Below, piece by piece: positions 10,900 through 20,308 of a stretch of DNA of 64,000 bases. Below the pieces are notes generated by a model. The model saw only the letters and a program-made list of their open reading frames with translations. It made no database searches and was not told the origin of the DNA. Positions within the stretch are counted from its first letter, which is position 1. Each line of letters starts with the position of its first letter. Location of the stretch: NCBI GenBank assembly GCA_003971905.1, contig RSEE01000017.1, positions 310,001 to 374,000 on the forward strand. The letters are read 5' to 3'. This DNA is from Moniliella sp. 'wahieum' (taxonomy: Eukaryota; Basidiomycota; Moniliellomycetes; Moniliellales; Moniliellaceae). The position numbers were made by a program, and so were the translations under genes.

Positions 10900-12187
10900 T
10901 TAGCCCTTCTTAAGGGCACGTTCGGGGTGCTTGTGGTACAAGCTAACCCACTTGTCCATGCCTTGGCTGCCTTGGCCATCGTGTCCTTCAGGTCACGTTG
11001 CACCTGGGTATGCTCCCACTTTTCGTCTTCCCAATTGTGTTCTTGGTACTGGTCCGAGGGCTGCCACCCAATGGCTTTGAGGATGGTATCCTCCGACGGG
11101 ATCGCCGGACGCGTCGAGGGCGGAAGCGCGCAGGGTCACGCTCGATGCACTGGCCCAAGAGGTACGCAGCCAAAGGTTCAGCCCGCTGCGACGGAACAAA
11201 GTTGAGTTTGAGTTGGGTCTGGCCCTTGGCGGTGGAGGAGCCGAGCCGTTTGGTCACGCTCCGTGCCATCTTGGCTCCACGGATGGAGGAAGCCGCCCAC
11301 ACCGCATCCACCTCCAACGCCCCACCAAACACCCATCCACAAAACACCAGGGCCCAATCCAGAGCAGCCGACACGGGCAGGAGGCCAGTCGCGATGATCG
11401 CGTCCTTCTCGGCCTTTTTGCGGGTACGCAGAATGGTGTCCACAAACTCGGCGCGAATCTGTTCGGGGGTGAGAGCAAGCGAAGGGGGTAGAAGAACAAC
11501 ATCTCTCCAGATGCACCGTCGCGCGCGTTTCCCTCCTCATGTGGGTTGTCCTCGTGCCCCAGGTCGTCGTGGCTGCCACGCGCACCGGAACTTTCGACGG
11601 GCTTGCCATCCTGCGGGATGCGCGTCAAAAGTCAAGTTGGGCCGTGGTGGTCTTGTCGGTGGCCCAGGCGACGCCTTGGTGATGCGACCTTGATGCCCTC
11701 ACGAGGCAACCTTGGCATCCGATTCGCGTGCCTCGCGCACCTCGCCTGCCACTTGCGCTGGATTGTGCGATCTCTCGTGCTCATGCTCCGTCTCAGTCGG
11801 CTTGAGCAACGGCGGCGGCGGCGGGGTGTAGAGCAAGAACGGAGCGGAGGCGCGTCTCCGCCGTTGGGCGCAGGGAAGGGCACAAGGTAGGCCACCAGTT
11901 TGTGTGGGTCGCGCACATACTCGTCCTCGGCGCCAGCGGGAGGAGCAGGGTAGAGCGGCGCGTGCTGCGGCGGCTTTTCGATGGCGGAGGAAAGAAGCCC
12001 GGCCGGGGGAGGAGCAGGGTAGAGCGGCGCGTGCTGCGGCGGCTTCTCGACGGCAGCGGAAAAGGCCCGGCCTCACAGCCGCTGGGCAGGTGAGCCGAGG
12101 GGGCGAGGGGAAGGCGGAGCCGGGCGGGGGCGGATAGGCGGCGACGGCGGGCGGAGGGGAGCCGGGCGGGGGCGGATAGGCGGCCAT
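10900..12187 (-). CDS. Unidentified conserved-looking protein with Pro-rich N-terminus
   Basis: Starts MAAYPPPPGSPPPAVAAYPP at 12187 (GCCATGG context) and ends WVSLYHKHPERALKKG at TAA 10900-10902. The middle is an ordered, mostly helical-looking block: an acidic, His-rich KPTETEHEHERSHNPAQ segment (about 11790), then RKKAEKDAIIATGLLPVSAA and LDWALVFCGWVFGGALEVDAVW (11443-11290, with a hydrophobic stretch), then KGQTQLKLNFVPSQRAEPLAAYLLG. After that come EDTILKAIGWQPSDQYQEHN (about 11085) and VQRDLKDTMAKAAKAW (about 10995). I cannot place it in a family. Frame slips occur near 10935 (one G lost in TGGACAAG) and around 11110. It is convergent with the gene at 8428. Confidence 0.55.
11941..12070 (-). 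repeat. 69-bp tandem duplication in the Pro/Arg-rich N-terminus
   Basis: AGGAGCAGGGTAGAGCGGCG recurs 69 bp later (11941 and 12010), with only a few changes across the period. The length is a multiple of three, so it adds a 23-residue repeat (AAARAALPCSS in one frame) to the gene at 10900-12187. Confidence 0.85.
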
Positions 12188-12914
12188 GGCGACGGCGGTG
12201 GGGGAGGACAAGAGACAAGTCGCAGTCCGTCGCTTGTGCTGGCCTGCGGTGGGCCACTGCACCGCCCGAGCGTCGCGCACTGCGCATCACATGCATCACA
12301 GCTTTCGCCCGCCGCTCCCACACGTTTCCGCGGAGGTCACCGGTCACGCAGCGCACGTGCTTACGCGAGTACGCTTACATTAGCACCCTCGGCCTGGTCT
12401 GGCGGATTGAACCACCGTAACTTCTTCGTGCTTGTCTGACAAGAGTCCATCGATCTTTTCTGTCTGTCTGACAGCAGACGTTGAACAACGGTCACGGTGT
12501 TGTCGCGCGTCCCTACGGTATAGCACAACGATAGCATCTAGACGAACTTACCCTCCTCCTTGCCTTCAAGAAAATTACCGTCTGCAGTGGACCACCCATC
12601 CCAATGAGGGGGAGAAGGTGGGTGGTGAGAAGGTGGTGGTCATTCATAGAAACCAGTAGGCATGGGCAAGCTGCTCAAGCGACGAGTGTAATGACCTTCG
12701 TTCCCAAGAGGGGCAGGCCCCTTTGCCGTGGAACGACCCCTATCATGTTCGCTCATACACGGCCATGGCAATGGTCTCCGCTCTTTTAGGGTTCATACCA
12801 TAAGAATGACCACATTGGTGTTTGCATCATCCGCTCATAGTCACCCAGAGCGCCAAAGGCCTGGGACGCCTGGACGAGCACATCAAACGGGACGCAGAAC
12901 GAGCCTACAACGAG
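12188..12914. other. Intergenic, no supported gene
   Basis: Upstream region of the minus-strand gene ending at 10900, and downstream region of the minus-strand gene starting at 16632. Nothing recognisable. Confidence 0.45.
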
Positions 12915-15900
12915 TCACGGTGAAATGGCCTTCGCCAGCCGCGGCGGGGGGCGACAACTTTCGGACAGTGGGGGCGCCACCTGGAACACCGCCACTCTGC
13001 AACTCCAAGCCATGTTTGTAGGCGCGCCAGATGGACGACGGTGGTGGGACCGAGGCAGGGAAGATGAGTACTCCTCAGGGACAGACAAGGTTAGAGAGTC
13101 TGCAGTAGTCAGCTCGTCTGAGCCGTAGCCGGCATCAGCAAGTGCAAGTTGAGTGGCACCTGTGTTTTCCAACGTTTCGGTGTCGTCGATGGAAAGCTTG
13201 TGGGGAAGCTGCCAGGCCGACCAATCCAGAGGCATGTAGGCCACACCACGTCGGGCCATCACCAAGGCAGTGACTACCTTCCACAACTGGTCGCTCCAAA
13301 AGGAGCGCTGGCTTTGATCTTTAAGAAAGCCGGCCATTTGGCGGATGCGTTGGATGAGCAAAACCCATTCCGGAACTCGACGGTGGCGCCAGAGACAAAT
13401 ACGGTGCGGAAAAGCGAGATGGCAGGGAGAAGCTGGGTGTTCCAGTGTGTTGAGCTTGAGCCGTTCAGCGAGCGCCAGTGGTACGTGAAAAAGGAGGAGC
13501 TCCGCTCGGAATATCCGGCAGAAGTGAATGAAGGATGGCGTAGATTGATCTGCCATGCGCCAGCCAGCGGGAGATGTGGATAAGCACGCCAGCAAAGTGT
13601 TGCACGTCGGCTGTATTGAAATGGTTGCGAACGAAATGGGCAAACTGGGATGGAGGCAGACGCGATGCCATGTGCATGACGGCAAAAGGATGCGCCCCCA
13701 AATTGATGCCTAATTGTACAAAGGCCGTTGCTGTGCCATGAGCGACGCTGCTGCATAATACCTCTGGGCCCAGAGAGTATGGAAGATACTTTCAATGATA
13801 GTTGCGGCGGTTACGGTGGAGATGCGGTTGGGGAGAATGTCCGTAAGCCCAGGCATCATCTGGGCTAATTCATCGAATCTTCCTTGGACGAAAAGACTTG
13901 CGGCAAAGCTCCCATCGTCGGGATCCGCCCGGGCCATTTCCTGAAAAATCAAAACAATCGAGTTGGTTGGCAGGGGCACGTCGCGCTGGCGCAAATGCTT
14001 GGCACATTGGAACGCGTCGTCATATTCCCCGACCAGCAACGCCGTGTTGAATAGGCTCACTAGGTCGTCTGTCGACAGGCGGGAGACACCTCATCTGGTA
14101 CACACGACCGGTCAAAAACTTGGTTGAGGTACGTGCTGTACTTGCGTTCGACCAGTGCCAAGTCTAAATTCGTCCGGGTCCCGCACTTCAGCACGGTCGT
14201 CACTGGAGGAGATTTCTGAAGCGACAAAACTGGCCATGTCCTCAATGGTTTGGATTGTCCAGTCAGGGCTCTGGATATGGCGCCACTGCAGCTGAAACTG
14301 ACGAATCTGGCCAAAGCAAGAGGAACCAGTCTGTACGTGGATACTTGGCGTACTGGAAGGTGGCAACAATCCTCCGTGTCATGGCCATTGAGCGTCGCAT
14401 TAGCTGCCCGAATCAGACTTTCCACCTGATCCTGTGACAGATCCTGATCAACCAATAGCACCGCGTCACGGCGTCGTCTAGGGCATACTTCCCTCGCACG
14501 TCCAGACCAGTCCAGGCAGCAAAGAACCTTGCTGCATCTTCACCATAACCATGCCTCAGTAGGGCACTGAGAAGAGCTTGAGCATCTTCCAGGGGGATAC
14601 TGTAAATGTGGCTTGCCGGGATCCAGTCCAGGCAGAGATAAAGTTTCGCACAGCTGCTGGGCTTAGACACTGGATGAGGAGGACAACCTGTTGCGCAAGA
14701 AGCTCACCCATTAGATCTTGGTACACGTCTTTTTCGGCCCCAGCTGCCCCGGAGCGGCTTCATCAGGAACTCGGTTGCACTCTCCTTCAATGAACGACGT
14801 GTCCAGAACAAATCATCCGCCAGCAAAAGTAGACTGTGGGTGGAGGCTTCAGGTCCTGGGCACATAGGAGAAGACGCAAGCTGGCAAAGCGCATCGTCAG
14901 GCGGACCTTAATCGTTTCCATCTCGGCTAGGGTGGGTCCCGTGGTACGCGTTCGGGGTCTGAGAGCTCGCCCGTGACTTCCTCGCGCAGCCAAGAGATCA
15001 ATGCATCGACGTCGAACGCGGTTCTGACCATAATCTCATCAATACTCTCTTGGGGCACTGGGTATTCGCACTGGAAGCGAGAAGTCCCCAAATTGTTGGA
15101 GCGCCGAGCCAACAATCTGAATTTGCCCGGCGGTTTGACGAGGAGAGGACAGAGAATCAACCTCGGGGAACCAATGGGGCAGCTTGGCCAAAGGTTTTTG
15201 CTTGTCGGGGTCAGCCGTGCCCACAGACCCGGTTTGCTTCAACTCTTGTTCACGAAGCCCTGCGTAGTCCAGTTTCCGAATGAAGATGGTCGGGTTCATA
15301 TAGTACGCCAGTAAATCTGCTGCTTCCTGCAAAGAAGGAAACACATCGGACCGACCAGGCTCAGAGGGAAAGGAGGCGCTCAATTCTTACGAAGTCCTTC
15401 GACAAGGTAGAACAAGTGGACATCCTTCTGGTCGGATCGAAGCAACAGAGCAAGAGCCGCCGCATCGCTGACGGAGGAAGTGAGGCCACGACTCAGGGAT
15501 TGAGTGAGGTACCTCCTTGGTCGTCCTTTGCATTTCAATTCGATCAGCCTTGATCACCATCCGAACCACCTGAGCCACCAAATTAGGAGTGAATAGTTCT
15601 TTTCCCCCTCAGAAGGGATGTGTTGCGATGGAGAGAGCGCTTCTCGAAGGACAAAGCTGAGAAGCATCTTGTCTGCGTCGGAGCCGGCCTGGGCTCCAAA
15701 GTGGCCACCCTCCATGCGAAGCGGACTGAGAAGATCAACTGTAGTCAAAGCCGGAACTGGAGTCTCCGGCCGGTGCTTCTTCGCATCAGGCGCATCTGGC
15801 TGGTTAGCTGCTCCCAGAACAGACCTTCGTTGTTCTGAAACAGCCTGGGGATAGCGGTGGAGTCAATGTCGCACAGGAAGAGCTTGAGGAGGCTGAGGTT

Positions 15901-16632
15901 GTTGATCGCGACAATGTCACAAAGCACGTTGTTCCACATCTCAACACCAACGCCCGAAAGGTCAATCCAACCGTTGGCGGGTATGTGCGACCAAGAATGT
16001 ATAGGTCCACGCGTGACATATCACCTAGTTGGCCTGGGCCGTGAAGAGCATCCAAGACATCTTGGGGCTTATGAGCTGGGCCTCACTGAGTGTGATCAAC
16101 TCTTGAGTATGCATGTTGAGGTCATACAACTCCCATCCCGAGGGAATGTAGCCAGGGTTCTCGTCCCCTCGAAGGCAGTGTTACCAACAGGTTTGTGTGA
16201 GGAAACGAGTGTAGGTACCAAGGTGCCGGGGGGGCTGGAATGTCTTGTATCTTGTGCCTTTCGTCTTCACGTAGCTATAGTTGACGCCAGCCGGAGGCTT
16301 TGAGGGCCTGCGCGTGAGAATGTGTCCGCGAGAAACTGTATGTGCACGACGGGTGGCAGCGGGTAGGATGAGGGGGCCTGAGTTCGGGGCAGGGTTAGTG
16401 GAAAAGCTGGAGAGGCAGAAGAAAGGGGGAACGGCGTACGAGAGTGAGGGGCCACCTGGGATGCGACGTGCAAAGAGAGGGGAACGGCAGGCCAGATGGG
16501 CAGCACGCGGCGAGGGGAGTGTGGGCACAGGCGCGCACGTGGTAGCACAGAGCGGGCTGGGATGGGTGCGGAATGCGGAAGCCGCAGGAGCCGCCCAGGG
16601 GGCCAGGAGGAGCGAGTGCGAACTGGAAGCAT
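12915..16632 (-). CDS. Large helical-repeat-like protein, probable mitochondrial N-terminus; unidentified
   Basis: A long coding signal in changing frames, roughly 1,100-1,200 residues. The ATG at 16632 opens MLPVRTRSSWPPGRLLRLPH, rich in Arg and lacking acidic residues for about 60 residues, like a mitochondrial presequence. Later blocks include WELYDLNMHTQELITLSEAQ (about 16140), IVAINNLSLLKLFLCDIDST (about 15910), LEDAQALLSALLRHGYGEDA (about 14590) and LLVGEYDDAFQCAKHLRQRD (about 14040). FVRNHFNTADVQHFAGVLIH lies near 13640. The alternating short helices with G-Y/D-A patterns resemble PPR/TPR-like or nucleoporin solenoids, but I cannot decide which. If mitochondrial, a PPR-type RNA factor would fit. 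It is divergent from IMP1, with 350 bp between starts. Several frameshifts and possible introns; the 3' limit is taken from the last open frame. Confidence 0.5.
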
Positions 16633-16982
16633 CTCGTCTGTCTTGCTCCGCTGGGCTCGCGTGGCTCGCTTGACTGCCACTGCCTGCGGGAAGGGGTTGG
16701 TGGTGGTGGGAGAGGAGGGTTATGGCGTCTGCGTCTGTGGATGCAACAAAAAATCAGTGGAATGCTCGCCTGCTCTCGTCAACTACTCCAACCGTCTTCT
16801 GGTTTCAATGTTGCCCTTCCAGGAGGCATTTCGCTGCCCACAACCCCACCGCAGCAACTCGCACTCACACCCACGCCACCTGGCTCAGACTGCATCACAC
16901 CTGCGCCCCAGCCTCTTGCACATCCACGTCCTCAGCAGCAGCGGCGCCCGCTCGCCCAGCCCGCCCTCCATCTCTCTTCCCT

Positions 16983-17663
16983 ATGGCCCTCCTGTCCGTC
17001 AGCTTTCTCCGCACAGCAGGCCATGCATCCGTGTCAGCCATCCAGCTCATTGCCGCTGTCCACCTCTTCACCACCCATATCGCCGACGCCCGCATGACCG
17101 TTGGCAGCAGCATGGCTCCCACCATGTCTCCATCAGGCGAGATGGTTGTGTGCGTCAAGTTCCCGTCTACAATGCCCTCCGCAGCCTGCGCGACAATTAC
17201 CGCGCCCTCATGGACGTGCTTTTCTCTAGTCAGCCTGATCCAGCGCTCTTGGAACGCCAGGCATACGCCCAAAAGTCCCACAATACCCTCGATCTCGAGC
17301 TCGGCGACCTAGTTGTCGCCATCTCGCCCACCAACCCCACGCGCCGTTTGCAAGCGCGTGCTTGGCCTGCCCGGGGATACACTCCAATCCGACCCACGCG
17401 ACGACCAGTCGGCCATGGTCACTGTTCCCCGCGGTCATGTCTGGCTCGCGGGCGACAATATCAACAATTCAACAGATTCGCGGTACTATGGTCCTGTTCC
17501 CCTCGGACTCTTACGTGGACGTGTGGTGGCCAGGGGGGTTGGTCGTCTCTAGTTGTGCTCCCCCCCTGTTACTCACCCACTCTCTTTCTTCCTTTTGCAG
17601 CTGCTTCCCCTTGAGTGGTTGGGCAGCACACTTCAAACATCTCCAATACGAGCAATGGGCTGA
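16983..17663 (+). CDS. IMP1: Mitochondrial inner membrane protease subunit 1 (S26 signal peptidase family)
   Basis: Serine protease that removes sorting signals from proteins in the mitochondrial intermembrane space. The start MALLSVSFLRTAGHASVSAI has an amphipathic/TM-like N-terminus. The catalytic Ser is in GSSMAPTMSPSGEM (about 17104-17145) and the catalytic Lys in AVCKRVLGLPGDTL (about 17344-17385). The family box GHVWLAGDNINNSTDSRYYGP follows at 17435-17497, then LGLLRGRVVAR. An intron after about 17535, with a pyrimidine-rich tract and CAG at 17600, joins a last exon LLPLEWLGSTLQTSPIRAMG and TGA 17661-17663. Two frame changes (about 17150 and 17325) break the ORF. The Ser-Lys spacing is about 80 residues, against 44 in yeast Imp1. 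The extra part (YNALRSLRDNYRALMDVLFS and following) is hydrophilic and helical. The donor site is not certain. Confidence 0.9.
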
Positions 17664-17758
17664 CCCGTATCCTCCTTCTCAACCACAACTCGTTACATTT
17701 ATGCACACATCAATATACCACGCCTATTCTAACCCCATGGATTAGGTAGCACATCAGA

Positions 17759-18691
17759 TCAGAGGCCAGATAGCAAGCCCAGCACTTGCGCTTCATGCTG
17801 TGCAGCCGCCTCCGGATCCGAGGGGAATGACAGGCCAGGAGGGATGGGGGTGCGTTCGCATCGCGTGAGATGAGTCCACGGAGATACAGATCGTACCCAC
17901 CTCCTCAATCTTCTTCACGTCGTACTACACAGACATCAGTTGGTCAGCCATGGATTCTTGCAGAGAAAAGAGGGAAGAAACAACGAACCTTGATCGAGTC
18001 AAACCTCCTCCGCAACTCATTGTTCTTGAGATTGAGCAGCTGGAAGCCAGCGTATAGGTCTTTGATAAAGTGAGAGATGACGATCGGGGTGCCTAGGTCA
18101 CCCAGAGTGACCGATGTATAAGCCAGGCGGGAAAGCTCATTGGTAACAAATGTGAGTGAGACGAGGTAGTCCTCTGCAGGCAAAAGAACCCGGTCGCCAT
18201 TCTGCGCGGGGATGCCTAAGACCTTCGTCACGCCATCAAGATGCAGCAGCTTGCCTGTTCCAATAAAGTAAGCCAGAACTGCAGCAGAGGAAAGTTGCTT
18301 GAGGGCAAAGGCAAACGTATGGTTCCATTGGTAGTATCGATGTTCGGGGACCAGCAAGATGAGCTCGGACACCAAGCTCCGGACATGGGTAAACATGGGA
18401 CCAAGCGGGCTCATGATCTTGGCACTGACCTCCGCGGCTGGAACAGCATGAACCCGGCAAGATGGGACCATATGGTACGGTAGGATTGGTCAAGTGCCTT
18501 GGACTTGTTGGAGTTTCTGGATGACGAGCGCTTATGCCGTCAGGGATGGCCGTGAGGGCACGAAGGCCAACGTACCTCGCTGAGTTCCTTGTCCTCGTCC
18601 ATCTGCAGCGCCAGGCCTGGAAGTCGAGGGAAGCAGTTAGGTCTGCGGAACCCGAACCAGGTGTAGGATTGGCTGCCGCATTGGGGTCCAT
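17759..18691 (-). CDS. TSN: Translin
   Basis: Small helical protein that binds single-stranded nucleic acids and, with TRAX, forms the C3PO endoribonuclease in organisms that have both. ATG 18691 opens MDPNAAANPTPGSGSADLTA. After a donor (GTACGT, about 18571) and frame changes, the main exon has HRYYQWNHTFAFALKQLSSA, AVLAYFIGTGKLL, and the family-typical EDYLVSLTFVTNELSRLAYT with HFIKDLYAGFQLLNLKNNEL (18035-18160). An intron (GTTCGT...TGTAG, about 17924-17988) joins YDVKKIEE. Another intron leads to the last exon EAAAQHEAQVLGLLSGL and TGA at 17761-17759. Total length would be near the usual 230-250 residues. The region around the first intron has one frame slip. It is convergent with IMP1, with less than 100 bp between stops. 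Confidence 0.94.
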
Positions 18692-19202
18692 GATTGACGG
18701 GGGGCAGTGGTGGCGGGTAGGGTCGGAAGTCAGTTGGTCCAGTGAAGACGCGAGCCTCCAAGAAAAGGAGGAACACCAAGCATTTCAACATGAACATTTC
18801 ACCATGAGTTTCAAAGTCAAACGTTCAATTCCTTGACTCAGTCCGTTCCGCCTTCCCCTTCCGCCTCCCACCTTTTGCCGTCCTCAGTTAACAGCAGCGC
18901 CACTTCTACTTCTAGCGGTGATTGTCACTACAGGGGGCTCAGGCGCTCAGGAGGGTGGCCGAGACGTCAATGAGAGGCCTGAGATATAAGTAGGGCATAC
19001 CTGTCACGCGCATTATGCGAGATGAGGGACAGAGATTCAGGCTTGTTCGACATATTTTTGTGAGCATGCGTTGGGGAAAAGAGATGAGCATACGCACCCT
19101 CTTTACAGGTGTGAAAGACAACAGAGAAAGGCACACAGTAGAAGTCGCAGACAGAGCAGCAGACTTGGGACACGGGTGAATACAAAAGAATGTAAATCCA
19201 TC
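18692..19202. other. Intergenic, no supported gene
   Basis: Promoter side of translin and 3' side of YPI1. It has several CTCAGG/CCTGAG motifs (about 18940-18980 and 19203-19222) but nothing codable. Confidence 0.45.
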
Positions 19203-19886
19203 TCAGGCCTGAGCCTCAGGGTCGTTCATATTTGTTTGGTGTGATACTCTTGCGAGGTCATCGCCTTGTTCCTGCAGCTGTGTTTCGGTGCGGGTGATGG
19301 TCATGGTGCTCGAGCCGCCATTGCGGCGGCCTGGGGTCTTGGGCTTCTTTTGGTGGCAGTTGTGGTGTTCATGTCTGAATTGGCGCAAGCATGGGAACCA
19401 CCATGATCTACGCGAGCCTTCCCCTTAGTCTCTTCGTGCATCGGCAGCTGCCCCGGAGGAGGAGGAAGCAGATGAGGCGGATGCGTCCGAGTCCGAGTCC
19501 GAGTCCGAGTCCGAATCATCAGATGAGCCTGACCCAGACTCAGAGGAAGATTCGTCAAAGCTGCGCGGCTTATGGTAGATCAAAAACTGCAACGATACGC
19601 CGACGTGGTCAGTGCCGCCTTCTCATAGGCGAGGGAGGAGGATGGGACGGGAGAGAGCAGCGTACTTTTTGATTTTTTACGGCCTAGTCCTTCATTGTCA
19701 ATAGTATCTTCGGTCCACATAACTTGGGGGGCAGAATGATTGACTCGGAAAGCTGAGAGCGCGCAACACCAGATGGACCGACGGGTTCCGCTCCAGGGGA
19801 GGAACAGTAGTCGTAACAACTTGTGACGGAGTGCTCGTGGCGTGGGTGCGAACGAGGGTGCGACCACCACTGCGTGAATCCGACAT
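19203..19886 (-). CDS. YPI1: Type 1 protein phosphatase regulator YPI1 (PPP1R11/inhibitor-3 family)
   Basis: Small, disordered regulator of PP1 (Glc7). ATG 19886 opens MSDSRSGGRTLVRTHATSTP, then a TTTVPPLERNP segment. The family signature VMWTEDTIDNEGLGRKKSK lies at about 19675-19735; V-x-W inside it is the PP1-docking RVxF-like site. An intron (GTACGC...GCAG, about 19592-19665) is followed by FLIYHKPRSFDESSSE, matching the ...CCIYHKPRxF block of the family but without its two Cys. A (Ser-Asp)n acidic run (about 19485-19520, encoded by GAGTCC repeats) and a basic Lys/Arg tail end the protein. Frame slips occur after the first 35 codons and after the acidic run. A copia element lies 263 bp upstream in the same orientation. 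Confidence 0.84.
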
Positions 19887-20148
19887 CGTTGGCAGTGATA
19901 GCGGAAGCGGGTGCGAACGAACAAAGCAGGTGGGGATGTGCACAGTTGGTGGAGACGAAGCAAATGAGAGAGACGGCCAGTCGTAGCGCGCATTACTTGC
20001 ACATGCTGAGGCACAGGTGTCTGGGGTATCATGCACGCATGCATCAGCGTCATGCTTCCTCCCCTCCTCCCGCGTTGTGACAGCTGTATCGGCATGGCTC
20101 AACTTCTGGGTAATGAAAGAGTCAGACTGGTAGTAAAAGGGTACAAAA

Positions 20149-20308
20149 TGTCGGCCTCGCTACTACCACAGAATGTGAGCACTGAACGTCGTATTGGACT
20201 AAGAAGCTTCTGCGACTGACTCGTCCAGAAGACTGGTGCGAGCTCGGAAGGAATGAAAGCTGACTCACGTGACTCAGGGTCCGCGCGGTCCTAGGACGGA
20301 TGTCAACA
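20149..20308 (-). repeat. Copia 3' LTR
   Basis: 160 bp, identical to the 5' LTR. It is the end nearest YPI1, which is on the same strand. Confidence 0.96.

Noticed and set aside
12915-16632. Nucleoporin Nup120/Nup160
   Set aside because: Some helical segments (LLVGEYDDAFQCAKHL) resemble it, but the N-terminus looks mitochondrial and no beta-propeller part is seen. Left unidentified.
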